NCBI GenBank assembly: GCA_017893485.1
Contig: CM030366.1
Coordinates: 181,933,981 to 181,997,980 of the forward strand
Direction: 5' to 3'
DNA from: Hemerocallis citrina
Lineage: Eukaryota > Streptophyta > Magnoliopsida > Asparagales > Asphodelaceae
Length of the DNA stretch: 64,000 nt
The position numbers were made by a program, and so were the translations under genes. The notes beneath the pieces were generated by a model. It was not told the origin of the DNA. It saw nothing but the letters and a program-made list of their open reading frames with translations, and did not search any database. Below, piece after piece: positions 34,270 to 45,728 of this stretch. How positions within the stretch are numbered: the stretch's first letter is position 1; every line of letters begins with the position of its first letter.

Positions 34270-35665
34270 TGTTGGATCCTGTAGGCGAGACAACAAACAC
34301 TAGAGGGGGGGGTGAATAGTGTTAATAAAAAAACTGCGAAAATTTTCTCGGTGCAGTCGACTTGGTTATGAACCAGTCGACTGATATAACCAAAATAAAA
34401 TAGAAACACTAACTCTGTGCAGTCGACTGATGGATAAGATAGACGACTGAAGACACAATGAAACTACAACTGAAAAGGCACTGACCAGTCGACTGATAGT
34501 GCAAGGAGTCGACTGTCCAGACACTTTTTGCAGAACTTAAGCAAACAAGAGTAAATACAAAATCAAGACAATCAATCACAGAGTACACAAGATATATCCT
34601 GGTTCGGTCCTCCCGACCTACATCCAGTCCCCAAGCAACCCACTTGAGATTTCCACTATTCTTGAAAAAGATTACAAGAATACCCTACAGCGTTATGACA
34701 ACAACCTTGTCTAACCCGTAGTCCTTTCTCTCAACCAGAGAAAGCAGACCCACTCTACTACCAAGAGTGAAACAAACCGACTCTACAACCTAGAGTCGAA
34801 AACACTCTCCAACCGAGAGCAAAAGAACAAGAAATACTTTACAGTCAACCTATAGCCTTGTTGGTGTATGTGTTGATGCACGTGGCTAAAAGCAAGGTTG
34901 ACTTCTATACTCAGTCCAGAGCGAATTCGTTGCTATACTGGACTGAATGTAGAGAACCAAAGAGTATGAACTTTGAAAGCTTTGTTTCTCAAAAATATCA
35001 CTTAGAATTTTTTCTCAAGGATGCTCGGATTGCAAAGAAAGTTCTGTAGATCTATTCAGTAAGATCTGAACTCTACTTAAAGAGTTTGATCTCCTGGACG
35101 TTGGGAGACAGTTACTCCAACTGTCAACCAACGGATCTAAGCTTTTGAGTTTGAAAAAAAAAATCGATTTTGAAAAACAAAAAACGGTCAGAAGCTCTCG
35201 AACAGTCGACTGGGTTGCCATATGAGTCGACTGATCAGAGTTTGAATAAATTTAAACAGTTTTGTACTATCAGTCGACTGGAAGAGACTTAAGTCGACTG
35301 GTACTCAAAAGTTAAATTTCTTCAAACTGTTTTGACTCTTTTTGGGGTTTTTTAAGAGACACATTATGAAATTTTGAGTGTGTGTGTGTGTGACAAGGCT
35401 TTACATCAGACTAAGACTCAACAAAAAGTAAGATACAATGTTTTTACAAGACACTACAATTTTGACACAATTGAGCTAAGGTCTTGAGTCTTGACTTTTG
35501 TCTTGAAGTCTTGAATCTTGTCTGAGTGAAGTCTTTATCTGTAACCTTTGAGCTTGTTCATTTGTTCAGCTAAAATAGTCTTTTGTATGTACAACCTGAA
35601 ATGTTAGCTGTAAAACATAGACATATGTTGCACTGTGTTGTGATCATCAAAATCAAGAATCAACA
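34270..35665 (-). repeat. 3' LTR of the young Sirevirus
   Basis: 1396 bp, tgttggatcctg to gaatcaaca. It holds nine GTCGAC palindromes, most in the form cagtcgactg. It differs from the other LTR mainly by one extra 20-bp segment near 34490 lying between two gtcgactg copies. Confidence 0.92.
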
Positions 35666-35690
35666 TTCTCCCCCTTTTTGATGATGACAA
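35666..35690 (-). other. Polypurine tract next to the 3' LTR
   Basis: On the minus strand atcatcaaaaagggggagaa directly abuts the LTR. Two more tracts (tagggggagc about 35742-35751; ccaaagggggagag about 36009-36022) lie upstream. Repeated tracts are a published Sirevirus feature. Confidence 0.8.
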
Positions 35691-36148
35691 CACAATAGCT
35701 GATAATAACAGATAATATACAAGCATAGTAAAGACATGCTCCCCCTATTAAAAACACATAATGCATTGTCTTAAAAATGTAACATGTATCAGTCGACTTA
35801 TCAAAATGGCAGGCGACTGATCAGGAAACACATACATAAAAATCAGAAGATAAGTATAGATGCAGCAGTAGCAGCAGTCGACTTATATACCTATTGGCAG
35901 TCGACTAACCAGAGATTTTTCCAATACCCAGAGATAGAACAAAGTTAACAAACCAGAGGATAGCAAACATATCAAACACAGATAATAAAGCAACCATAAC
36001 ACAGATATCTCTCCCCCTTTGGCATCATCAAAAACACAAAATAACAATCTTTTGCATAGAAAAGAAAACTAAGATAAAGTTGCATACATAAATAAGTGCA
36101 TTAAAAGGAAAATTACATAATAGAAAAATAAAATAAAATAAAAAGTCT

Positions 36149-37240
36149 TCAATCTTCTTCATCGGAGTCTTCATCGTCACCATGAGAAGGAGGATGAAAT
36201 TGAGAATTGAAGAGATCAGTGAGGTTGTCAAGTTTGGTATCAATGTGGTCTAGTTTGGAATCAAGGTTATGGAGTTGGGTATCTACAGTGGCTGAATGCT
36301 TCATAAGATAGGAGACACAGTCATATAGAGTACGAGGATCATCGTAGTTGGCTTGAAGAATGGGTGGATCAGTAGAGGTAGAGGGTCTAGAGGGTCTAGA
36401 AGTAGAACCTAAAGGAGCTTGAGAAAGTGGAGGAGACCTAGGGGGTGATCTAGAAGGAGGATCAAGAAGTTTCATTCGAGCCAAACTAGCACGATCAAAA
36501 CAATCATAATGAGTAACAACATTGGTCTCGGAATCGAGATCAATACCAAAAGCTATAAAGACTCTAGTGAGAAGACCTCCAAAAGGTAGAAAGTGAGTGT
36601 GGTTTTGATTAAATTTAGAAAAGATCACACGACCCCAATTGACAGCAATTTTACCAAAAATTGCATACACAGCTTTTTGTAATTTTAGAGAATACTGGTC
36701 ATAACTATCCTTTTTGGGAAGGATGTTATAGGCTAGTATTCTAGTTACAAGCTTAGCAATTGGTTTAATATTTTTGCTTGTCATTGGAGGGCCATGATTG
36801 GGTAAAAAGATTTTAGATAAAATAGAGGCATCATCTAATAAGATTTCATCAAGATATAATCCTCCGTCATCAATACCAAGTATTTGATTGATCCTAGTCG
36901 GTGTGAGTGTCATTTTGACATTCTTCACAGACGAACGGATTACTACATCCCCATCGTGTTTTTGTACAACTCTCATATTTGTGTAAAACAAATAGATGAG
37001 TTGGGGATAATAATTGGGTTGATTAGATAAAGAGAGAAAATCATAAAGACTACTATTTTGGAACAAGGAAATAAGATTAAAATGATCAAGGTCATTGAAG
37101 TTAACAAATCTTCCAGGGAAGATTGTAATGGTACAAATAAGGTACCATTGTTCAATGAGATCGGGACTTAAGAGAAATTGAGTGTAGTCTTGAGATGAAG
37201 AGCTACCCTCATGAGATCTCTTGGATCTTTTAGGAGCCAT
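36149..37240 (-). CDS. Env-like ORF of the young Sirevirus
   Basis: 363 codons from MAPKRSKRSHEG to an acidic end DDEDSDEED. It lies after pol in the position of the Sirevirus env-like gene and belongs to the putative plant transposon protein type (LPNHGPPMTSKNI, RILAYNILPKKDSYDQY, KAVYAIFGK). No signal peptide and no clear membrane span, so a true envelope role is not supported by the sequence. A Pro/Ser-rich linker covers about residues 262-300, and a heptad stretch (LHNLDSKLDHIDTKLDNL) about 322-345 could form a coiled coil. The ORF is unbroken. A diverged copy lies inverted at 22483-23592. Confidence 0.82.
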   Translation of the reverse strand: MAPKRSKRSHEGSSSSQDYTQFLLSPDLIEQWYLICTITIFPGRFVNFNDLDHFNLISLFQNSSLYDFLSLSNQPNYYPQLIYLFYTNMRVVQKHDGDVVIRSSVKNVKMTLTPTRINQILGIDDGGLYLDEILLDDASILSKIFLPNHGPPMTSKNIKPIAKLVTRILAYNILPKKDSYDQYSLKLQKAVYAIFGKIAVNWGRVIFSKFNQNHTHFLPFGGLLTRVFIAFGIDLDSETNVVTHYDCFDRASLARMKLLDPPSRSPPRSPPLSQAPLGSTSRPSRPSTSTDPPILQANYDDPRTLYDCVSYLMKHSATVDTQLHNLDSKLDHIDTKLDNLTDLFNSQFHPPSHGDDEDSDEED

Positions 37241-37728
37241 GAAAAGAAAGGGGAAATGATTTTACCAAAGAAAAGACGAAAGATAAGACCAGAGGCAAGC
37301 ACCAGCAGCAATTTGAGAGTCGATTACCTTCTTCTTCACAAACTAGGGTTTGGGATTTTGGGTGAAAAATTTGAGATCGGTAAAGGTGAGAAAGAGGGGC
37401 AGGTAAAGGGTTTTTAACTGAGAATAAACGGCTGAGATCAAGGAGGGAAGAAATCGACGGTTGAGATAAGAGATCACGGGTGAAAAGAGAAGTAAATTTT
37501 ATCTCAAAAGACACGATGAATAGTCGCTGAAGACGATTGAGCTCGCGACAGTCGACTGGTAGGGTATATCAGTCGACTGAGTCGAGAAGAAACTATATTT
37601 TGTATATCTGCTGATCAGTCGACTGTCATTAGGACCAGGCAACTGGTCAGAGAACTAAAAGTAAATAAGTTTAAAGTATAGTACAGTCGACTTACTCAAG
37701 AACACAGTCGATTTAACAGAAACAATTT
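37241..37728 (-). other. Spacer between pol and env-like gene
   Basis: Non-coding. It contains GTCGAC motifs at about 37555-37710 in the same cagtcgact context as the LTR. The upstream part may be the leader of the env-like transcript. Confidence 0.55.
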
Positions 37729-40700
37729 TCAACAAATATCAATAAAATCACAAATTCCAAGTTCTCTCCTTAATTTAATGAAAGTATCTTCTTTAAGGGG
37801 CTTGGTAAATATATCTGCTACTTGTTTATCAGTAGAGATAAAGTCTAAAGATATATCTCCTTTTAAAACATGATCACGTAGAAAATGATGTCGAATATCA
37901 ATATGTTTTGTACGTGAATGTTGAATCGGATTTTTAGATAAATTAATTGCACTGGTATTATCACACATAATTGAGGGTTTCTCAAATGAAATACCATAAT
38001 CTAATAAAGTTTGTTTCATCCACAAAATTTGTGCACATGCCAAACTTGCAGCGATATACTTAGCTTCTGTGGTTGATAGGGATACGGAATTTTGCTTTTT
38101 ACTGCACCAAGAGACTAGGGAATGTCCCAAAAAGTGACATGTACCACTAGTACTCTTGTGATCAGTTTTGCTTCCAGCAAAATCAGCATCGCTATATGAC
38201 AAAAGTTGAAAATTATCGGTGCGTGGATAAAATAAACCATATTCCGATGTGCCTTTAATATATCTTAAAATTCGTTTCACTGCTTTTAAATGAGACTCTT
38301 TAGGACTAGATTGATATCTAGCACATAAACATACGCTGAACATAATATCTGGTCTACTTGCAGTAATATATAAGAATGAACCAATCATACATCGATAGAG
38401 TTTTTGATCAACACTCTTACCTAATAAATTTTTGTCAAGAGTAGTAGTAGTAGCCATAGGTGTGGATTTACTACTAGTACTATCCATGTTAAAACGTTTG
38501 AGTAGTTCCTTTGCATATTTGCCTTGATTGATAAATATGCCATTTGAGGACTGTTTAATTTGAAGTCCAAGGAAATAATTGAGTTCACCCATGTGACTCA
38601 TCTCAAATTCATTTTTCATGGTATTAGCAGATTCTTGACATAGATTATTATTAGTAGAACCAAAAATTATATCATCAACATATTTTTGTATGATTAAGAT
38701 ATCATTCTTAACTCTTTTGATAAACAATGTAGTGTCTACTTTACCTATTTCAAATCCTGTTTCTAAAAGAAAAGTTTTCAGACGATCATACCAACCACGA
38801 GGTGCTTGTTTAAGACCGTATAAAGCCTTTTTCAATTTATAAACGTGATCTGAAAATTGTTCATGTTCAAAACCTGGTGGTTGTTTAACATAAACATTTT
38901 CCTTAATAAACCCATTAAGAAAGGCACTTTTAACATCCATTTGATAAAGTATAAAATTCATGAAACAAGCAAAAGATAATAAAATACGAATAGATTCTAG
39001 TCTAGCAACAGGAGCATATGTTTCATCAAAATCTATACCTTCTTCTTGATTATACCCTTGAGCAACTAATCTAGCCTTGTTCCTTACAACTTGTCCTGAT
39101 TCATCTAACTTATTTTTCAATACCCATTTGGTACCAATAATAGTCTGATCAGGAGGTCTAGGAACTAAATCCCATACATCATTCCTTATAAATTGGTTTA
39201 GTTTATCTTGCATAGCATTCATCCAATATTCATTCTCACAAGTTTCTTGTATATTTTTCGGTTCAAAATCCGACAAGAATGCTGTATGAGAGATCATATT
39301 AACATGTGAACGTGTCTGAATACCATGGGAAATGTCACCAATTATTAAGTCATGAGGATGATCTTTAACTTCAACAAATGACTTTGGTAAAGTTGAAGAT
39401 ATCACAATAGGATCAGTCGACTTGACTTGTTCTTCAGTCAACTGCTTAACTTCAGTCGACTGGTAGACCTTATCAGTCGACTTATCAGTCAGATTAGTTT
39501 GTTCTAAGGATTTAATCACATTATCTAAAGGTGATGAATCAGTCTCATCATCTTTATTTAAGGTTAATGAAGGTAAAGATTCATCGAATGTAACATGCAT
39601 TGATTCTTCAATAGTCATTGTAGACTTATTAAAAATTCTATATGCTTTACTCCTATTTGAGTATCCTAAAAAGATACCCTCATTAGATCTAGGAACAATT
39701 TTGTCTAAATTATCTTTTGTGTTTAGAATAAAACACTTACAACCAAATGTCTTAAAGTAAGAGACTTTAGGAATTTTATTAAAAAATAACTCATAGCAAG
39801 TCTTCTTTAGCTTAGGTCTTATAAGAATTCTATTTAAAACATAACAAGCAGTAGCAACTGCTTCAGCCCAAAAATACTTTGGTAGATTGCTTTCAACAAG
39901 CATAGTACGTGCGCATTCTTGCAAAGTCCTATTTTTCCTTTCAACCACTCCATTTTGTGGTGAAGCTCTAGGAAATGCAAATGAATGTGTTATGCCATTC
40001 TTGTTGCAATATTCTGTAAATGTTTCATTCTCAAATTCTCCACCATGATTACTTCTAATAGTGACTATAGTTAGAGATCTTTGATTTTGAATACGTTTAC
40101 AAAAATTTGCAAATTCATCAAAAGCATCATTTTTATGTTTTAAAAAGAATGTCCAAGTGAATCTTGAAAAATCATCTACTAAAACAAATACATATCTACT
40201 TCTATTTAAAGAAGCAACTCTAGTAGGGCCAAATAAATCCATATGAATTAATTTGAGCGGCCTACTAGTAGAAATTACATCTTTTGTTTTAAAAGTGGAT
40301 TTGATTTGTTTTCCTAGTTGACATGCATCACATAACTTATCCTTTTTAAAGGATAGTTTTGGCAGTCCTTTAACTAGGTTATACTTAGATAATTTTGAGA
40401 GATTCTTCATGTTCACATGTCCAAATCTTCTATGCCATAGCCAAGATTCATTGTTAGAGGCTATTAAACAAAAGTCATTTGAAAAATCAATTGCATTCAA
40501 ACACAATTCATAAATATTATTTTTATGAAAACCTTGAAAAACAACATTTTGCATAGTGGAATCATAAATCAAGCATGCATCTTTTTCAAAAACTATTTTA
40601 TACCCTTTATCACATAATTGACTAATGCTTAAAAGATTATGCTTTAAACCACTAACTAATAATACATTTTCTATGGTTGGTTTAGAAGTTTTACCGACCA

Positions 40701-40848
40701 TGCCAATGCCTATGACTTTGCCTTTGTTGTTATCTCCAAAGGTGACGGCTCCTCCATCTATGCTTTGAATGGTGGATAGTAGGTTGGCATGTCCTGTCAT
40801 GTGTTTTGAGCATCCGCTGTCTAATATCCAGCGTTCTTTCTTGGGTAC
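37729..40848 (-). CDS. Sirevirus pol: protease, integrase, RT, RNase H
   Basis: One open frame of about 1,039 codons (first Met at 40800). It begins right after a TAG at 40851-40849 with the protease word [14 protein letters not shown]. Positions from that Met: pre-integrase HRRFGHVNM about 120; integrase LIHMDLFGP about 185, then IRSNHGGEF about 250 where the second catalytic Asp is Asn (codon at 40050-40048), and NGVVERKNR with the Glu. Then RT with [26 protein letters not shown] and YVDDIIFGS about 705, and RNase H with [12 protein letters not shown] about 868 and DIRHHFLRD near the end. The integrase-RT linker (about 400-470) repeats KSTD/QSTE, encoded by GTCGAC-type motifs. Apart from the Asp change it looks complete. 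Confidence 0.9.
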   Translation of the reverse strand, partial: VPKKERWILDSGCSKHMTGHANLLSTIQSIDGGAVTFGDNNKGKVIGIGMVGKTSKPTIENVLLVSGLKHNLLSISQLCDKGYKIVFEKDACLIYDSTMQNVVFQGFHKNNIYELCLNAIDFSNDFCLIASNNESWLWHRRFGHVNMKNLSKLSKYNLVKGLPKLSFKKDKLCDACQLGKQIKSTFKTKDVISTSRPLKLIHMDLFGPTRVASLNRSRYVFVLVDDFSRFTWTFFLKHKNDAFDEFANFCKRIQNQRSLTIVTIRSNHGGEFENETFTEYCNKNGITHSFAFPRASPQNGVVERKNRTLQECARTMLVESNLPKYFWAEAVATACYVLNRILIRPKLKKTCYELFFNKIPKVSYFKTFGCKCFILNTKDNLDKIVPRSNEGIFLGYSNRSKAYRIFNKSTMTIEESMHVTFDESLPSLTLNKDDETDSSPLDNVIKSLEQTNLTDKSTDKVYQSTEVKQLTEEQVKSTDPIVISSTLPKSFVEVKDHPHDLIIGDISHGIQTRSHVNMISHTAFLSDFEPKNIQETCENEYWMNAMQDKLNQFIRNDVWDLVPRPPDQTIIGTKWVLKNKLDESGQVVRNKARLVAQGYNQEEGIDFDETYAPVARLESIRILLSFACFMNFILYQMDVKSAFLNGFIKENVYVKQPPGFEHEQFSDHVYKLKKALYGLKQAPRGWYDRLKTFLLETGFEIGKVDTTLFIKRVKNDILIIQKYVDDIIFGSTNNNLCQESANTMKNEFEMSHMGELNYFLGLQIKQSSNGIFINQGKYAKELLKRFNMDSTSSKSTPMATTTTLDKNLLGKSVDQKLYRCMIGSFLYITASRPDIMFSVCLCARYQSSPKESHLKAVKRILRYIKGTSEYGLFYPRTDNFQLLSYSDADFAGSKTDHKSTSGTCHFLGHSLVSWCSKKQNSVSLSTTEAKYIAASLACAQILWMKQTLLDYGISFEKPSIMCDNTSAINLSKNPIQHSRTKHIDIRHHFLRDHVLKGDISLDFISTDKQVADIFTKPLKEDTFIKLRRELGICDFIDIC

Positions 40849-41105
40849 CTATGAAAAGTTTAAGGTAAATATGGTACCCTTTTTATTAGGTCCAAAACAC
40901 ATTAGTTTGGGAGAAACCAAACCCATGAAGAGTTTGATCTTCCTCCATAAGCAGGAATATAATAAATAGAATTACACACATTTAACATATATGAGTTAAT
41001 ATAAGCAATATTATCATTCTGATTTAGATTGACTGGAACCCATACTAACTTGTTCTGTCCAGTCGACTTAACAGTGTCTTTCAGTCGACTGTTAGAGTAC
41101 ATCAG
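40849..41105 (-). other. Gag-pol junction with possible 191-bp intron
   Basis: Upstream of the protease the frame is closed by a TAG. A GT...AG interval 41039-40849 (tatgg/gttcc to ttcatag/gtaccc) would join LVW to [12 protein letters not shown]. The rearranged copy at 20223 has TAG at the same codon, but its donor side is deleted. Either a minor intron or a shared ancestral break. Confidence 0.35.
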
Positions 41106-42719
41106 TCAACTGGCTGATACACTAGGTCGACTTATAAAAGGTTTTGATCTCGTTGAATAAGATCCAATTCCTCTGGACAGACGACTGGTTGTATGGTTCA
41201 GTCGACTTAACCGAATGTTAGTCTTGCTTTTATCACTAAAATTAACAACCTTAGGCTTTTCAAAGAAATCATACAACTTGTGTGTAACACTAGAAATAGA
41301 TGCTGATTTATTTTTACTAGTGTTTACAACAGCAGATTCTTTTACAGAAGATTTTTTAAAACCAAGTCCATATTTTTGACTAGATTTTACTTGATGATGA
41401 AGCATATCATTTAAATTCTCTTTGCCTTTATTAAACTTAGATACGTTCTTTGAAATCTCTTCATAATTCTTTTTGAGAGTTTCAAGATCAGTATCTAAAC
41501 TTGCAATGCGAGAATTTAAGGATTTTACTTCCTTATCAAGGTTAAGATTTTCTTGATTAAGTGTTTGATTCACTTTCTCAAGATTCTTAACTCTAATCTT
41601 TTCTTTCTTTAATTCTTGGAATATTTCATTAAAAGCATCAAGAAGATCTTCGGAATCATAATCATTACTTACATGTTCTTGTACAGCCATGAAACACACA
41701 TTTGCCACTTCGTTATTTTCCTCTGTTTCTTCTTCGGAAGACGAATCACTATCATCCCATGTAGCTTGATAGGCCTTCTTGTTCTTGACAAATTTGTTCT
41801 TTGAATATTTGTCCTTCTTGAAGTTGGATGATTTTCCCTTGTTCTTTGCATTTTCTAAGGGACAATCCTTCTTTATGTGACCTATTTTATTGTACCTGAA
41901 ACATGTAGGAAGGTCATTAGAATCTCTAACTTTAGAATTAAACTTACCCTTCTTTAAGAACTTCTTGAATCTTCAAGTAAACATTGCTATTTCTTCTTCA
42001 TCTTCTTCCTCATCTTCTGAGTCTGTCATGGCTTTAAAAGCCAATAATTTCTTCTTTGCTTGGTGTGATTCTGTATCCTTCTTTCGATCTTCAAGTTGGA
42101 CCTCATATGCCATGAGATTGCCAACAAGATTCTCGAGAGAGAGTTGTGATAAGTCATTTGCTTCCTCTATTGCTGTGGTCTTCTTCTCCCATTCTGGAGT
42201 GAGTGCACGTAAGACTTTTCTAACCATCTCTGCTTGAGTGTAAGTCTTTCCAAGTGCCACAAGAGAGTTTGTGATGTCTGTAAATCTGGTAATCATCTCG
42301 GACACAGTCTCATTGTCCTTCATTCTGAACATCTCAAACCTGTGGACAAGAACAGAAATTTTAGATTCTTTTACTTTATTCGTTCCTTCATGTGTTACCT
42401 CGAGTGTATGCCAAATTTGATGTGCGGTTGTAGCATTGGATACACGGTTGAATTCTTCCTTTGTGAGTGCACAAAATAAGGCATTCATTGCTTTGGCATT
42501 GTTCATAGTCTGATTCTTTTGATCATCATTCCATTGTGCATATGGAATGGTAGGGGCAGTGTGTTCCGTCTCTGTCATTTGCCATATCTTGTAGTTGATT
42601 GATTGGAGATAGATTCTCATTCGGCACTTCCAATAATTGTAGTTCGTTCCATCAAATAGCCGTGGCCGTTGTGTAGATTGGCCTTCATGGTACTGATTTG
42701 TATTTGAAGTAGTTGCCAT
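41106..42719 (-). pseudogene. Sirevirus gag with stop and damaged zinc knuckle
   Basis: Starts MATTSNTNQYHEG at the ATG 42719-42717; the frame is also open upstream across the primer site. The UBN2-type core (FDGTNYNYWKCRMRIYLQS; LVHRFEMFRMKDNETVSEM; WEKKTTAIEEANDLSQLS) ends in an acidic DSEDEEEDEEE. A TGA follows at about 41973, then the knuckle reads CFRYNKIGHIKKDC, its second cysteine replaced by tyrosine. A Lys-rich stretch and a coiled coil (LKKEKIRVKNLEKVNQ; LDTDLETLKKNYEEISK) lead to TGA near 41106. In the other copy the knuckle is intact but a TGA sits one codon away. Confidence 0.83.
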
Positions 42720-42732
42720 AGCCTGTAACCTC

Positions 42733-42744
42733 GCTCTGATACCA
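42733..42744 (-). other. Primer-binding site, initiator tRNA-Met type
   Basis: tggtatcagagc on the minus strand, two bases from the LTR edge. Confidence 0.92.
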
Positions 42745-42746
42745 AG

Positions 42747-44122
42747 TGTTGGATCCTGTAGGCGAGACAACAAACACTAGAGGGGGGTGAATAGTGTTAA
42801 TAAAAAAACTGCGGAAATTTTCTCGGTGCAGTCGACTTGGTTATGAACCAGTCGACTGATATAACCAAAATAAAATAGAAACACTAACTCTGTGCAGTCG
42901 ACTGATGGATAAGATAGACGACTGAAGACACAATGAAACTACAACTGAAAAGGCACTGACCAGTCGACTGTCCAGACACTTTTTGCAGAACTTAAGCAAA
43001 CAAGAGTAAATGCAAAATCAAGACAATCAATCACAGAGTACACAAGATATATCCTGGTTCGGTCCTCCCGACCTACATCCAGTCCCCAAGCAACCCACTT
43101 GAGATTTCCACTATTCTTGAAAAAGATTACAAGAATACCCTACGGCGTTATGACAACAACCTTGTCTAACCCGTAGTCCTTTCTCTCAACCAGAGAAAGC
43201 AGACCCACTCTACTACCAAGAGTGAAACAAACCGACTCTACAACCTAGAGTCGAAAACACTCTCCAACCGAGAGCAAAAGAACAAGAAATACTTTACAGT
43301 CAACCTATAGCCTTGTTGGTGTATGTGTTGATGCACGTGGCTAAAAGCAAGGTTGACTTCTATACTCAGTCCAGAGCGAATTCGTTGCTATACTGGACTG
43401 AATGTAGAGAACCAAAGAGTATGAACTTTGAAAGCTTTGTTTCTCAAAAATATCACTTAGAATTTTTTCTCAAGGATGCTCGGATTGCAAAGAAAGTTCT
43501 GTAGATCTATTCAGTGAGATCTGAACTCTACTTAAAGAGTTTGATCTCCTGGACATTGGGAGACAGTTACTCCAACTGTCAACCAACGGATCTAAGCTTT
43601 TGAGTTTGAAAAAAAAAATCGATTTTGAAAAACAAAAAACGGTCAAAAGCTCTCGAACAGTCGACTGGGTTGCCATATGAGTCGACTGATCAGAGTTTGA
43701 ATAAATTTAAACAGTTTTGTACTATCAGTTGACTGGCAGAGACTTAAGTCGACTGGTACTCAAAAGTTAAATTTCTTCAAACTGTTTTGACTCTTTTTGG
43801 GGTTTTTTAAGAGACACACATTATGAAATTTTGAGTGTGTGTGTGTGTGACAAGGCTTTACATCAGACTAAGACTCAACAAAAAGTAAGATACAATGTTT
43901 TTACAAGACACTACAATTTTGACACAATTGAGCTAAGGTCTTGAGTCTTGAGTCTTGTCTTGAAGTCTTGAATCTTGTCTGAGTGAAGTCTTTATCTGTA
44001 ATCTTTGAGCTTGTTCATTTGTTCAGCTAAAATAGTCTTTTGTATGTACAACCTGAAATGTTAGCTGTAAAACATAGACATATGTTGCACTGTGTTGTGA
44101 TCATCAAAATCAAGAATCAATA
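42747..44122 (-). repeat. 5' LTR of the young Sirevirus
   Basis: 1376 bp, tgttggatcctg to gaatcaata (CA changed to TA at the outer end). Followed by gctta. It has one fewer GTCGAC unit than its partner. Confidence 0.92.
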
Positions 44123-44127
44123 GCTTA

Positions 44128-45728
44128 AGCCTGTCCCGGGATAGTTTGAGCCCTTTGAAAGCAGCGAGGAAGAGGATGTTAACGGAGCTACCATTTTCCA
44201 TCAGTATCCTCTCCATTTTAAAATTCGCCATATGGAGGTTGATGACTAGTGCGTCACAATGGGGGGTTCGGACACCCTCAAGGTCTTCATCTGAAAAAGT
44301 GACCGGTACTCCGAGGCCTTTAGGAGGGGGCATGCCATGTACTGAGTTGACTTCCCTTATGAAAGCCTTTCGAGAGGAGTTGGAGGTGCTTCCCATGGGG
44401 CCTCCATGGATGAGATGCAGAATGCGTTCCTCTTCGAACTCGGTAGTTTCCTCGCGCCTTTCAGGACGCTTGTTAGCCCCCCTGGGGGGAGGAGGTGGAG
44501 GATCAACTCGGTCCTTTCTAAAAAATTTAGACAATTGCCCCCTCTGAATGAGGGCCTCGATTTCATTCTTTAGGGCCCGATAATCATTGGTGTCGTAGCC
44601 GTGGTCCCGGTGATATCAGCACCACTTCTCTTTGTCCCTCTTCTTACCGGGGGTATTCATCTTCAGGGCAGGAGGCAGGACCCCTTCCTTCTCAACCTCT
44701 ATGAGAATAATGGAAATGTTGGCGTTAAGAGGGGTGAACTTCTCGAATCTGGGAGGTGGACGGCACTGGCCCCCATTATCCTTCTGGAGCTTCTTGGCTC
44801 CCTCTTCTTCAGTCGCCTTTCTTTTGGTTCCAGAGAAAGTCCCCTTAAAGGTGGGGCGATGCTCAGCTTCCTCAGCCCGAATATACTTCTCGCTTCTGAG
44901 AAGGAGGTCGGAGAAGTTTTGCGGGGGCTTCTTGGATAGGGAGGACCGAAGGCTGCAGTTAAGGACTTCAATTGGAAGGCTGCTGCAGCGACTGACTGGT
45001 CAAGGGAAGCAATGGATCTGGCTTCCGCGGTGAACCTTTTCACATAGTCCCTGAGCTTCTCACCCTTCTTCTGGTTGCAGTAGAGTAGCAAAATGCTGGT
45101 CTTCTCTGTGCGACGGCAACTCACGAAGTGGGTGACGAAGAGGATCTCAAATTGTTCAAAGGAGAATATGGAAGATGGGACAAGGCGAGAGTACCATTCC
45201 CGGGTCGGACCCTTAAGAGTGGCTGGGAAGGTCTCACACAGTAGGGCATCGGAAGCTTAGTGGATCAACATAAGGGTCTTGAAGCTCTCGATGTGGTCCA
45301 CGGAGTCTGACTCCCCAGAGTAAGTCTCGAACTGTGGGGGCTTGAAGCCTATTGGAACGGGTGCCTCCATAATTGTTCGAGAGAAGGGAGGCTGGCTTGG
45401 ACGGAGGGTCCTTCCTCTAACCTCCTCTTCCTTGTCCAGCTGACCCAGGCGCCTCTCCATCTCGTGGAGATGACGGTAGACGGCGTCATCCCTTCGACGG
45501 TAGCCAAACGAGTCTCTGGACTTGTCTTCGTACGAAGGGGTGCGGGGGCTACGACGACGGTAGCTCAGGGAGCGATGAGGACTAAGGTCATGGTGGCGGT
45601 TGCTAGGAGCTGGAGGAGGAGTTAGGGACTGATGGCGAGGACTTTGGACCGGAGGAGGAGTGGGGGACCCTCTGAGCATTGTTGTTGTTGGGTCGGAGAT
45701 TGAGGGCTTGCAAGATGGTTTCTTGGAA
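44128..45728 (-). pseudogene. Retand gag core and start of protease
   Basis: Continuation of the 32-kb element. Right to left: NLRPNNNNAQR at the junction with the nested LTR element, a frame change, the Arg-rich segment, KEEEVRGRTLRPSQPPFSRT, the gag core MEAPVPIGFKPPQFETYSG and DYVKRFTAEARSIAS, a knuckle-like segment with the TGA at 44616-44618, KNEIEALIQRGQL, then the protease start MANFKMERILMENGSSVNILF (about 44240-44170), where the usual active-site Asp is Asn. It is interrupted at 44128 by the Sirevirus. Several stops and shifts: inactive. Confidence 0.82.

Larger units (their letters stand above)
34270..44122 (-). mobile_element. Young Sirevirus-type copia element
   Basis: 9,853 bp, minus orientation, inside the Retand protease with duplication gctta. 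LTRs (34270-35665, 42747-44122) are almost identical apart from one 20-bp unit, so insertion was recent relative to everything else here. Order from 5': LTR, initiator-Met primer site, gag, pol in one frame, a separate env-like ORF, several purine tracts, LTR. This is the Sirevirus (Maximus/SIRE) plan. Gag has a stop and the integrase lacks one catalytic Asp, so this copy is not autonomous. Confidence 0.9.

Noticed and set aside
43313..43504. 63-codon ORF, identical to 34858-35049
   Set aside because: It is simply the same LTR segment twice; open by chance in a young LTR pair.
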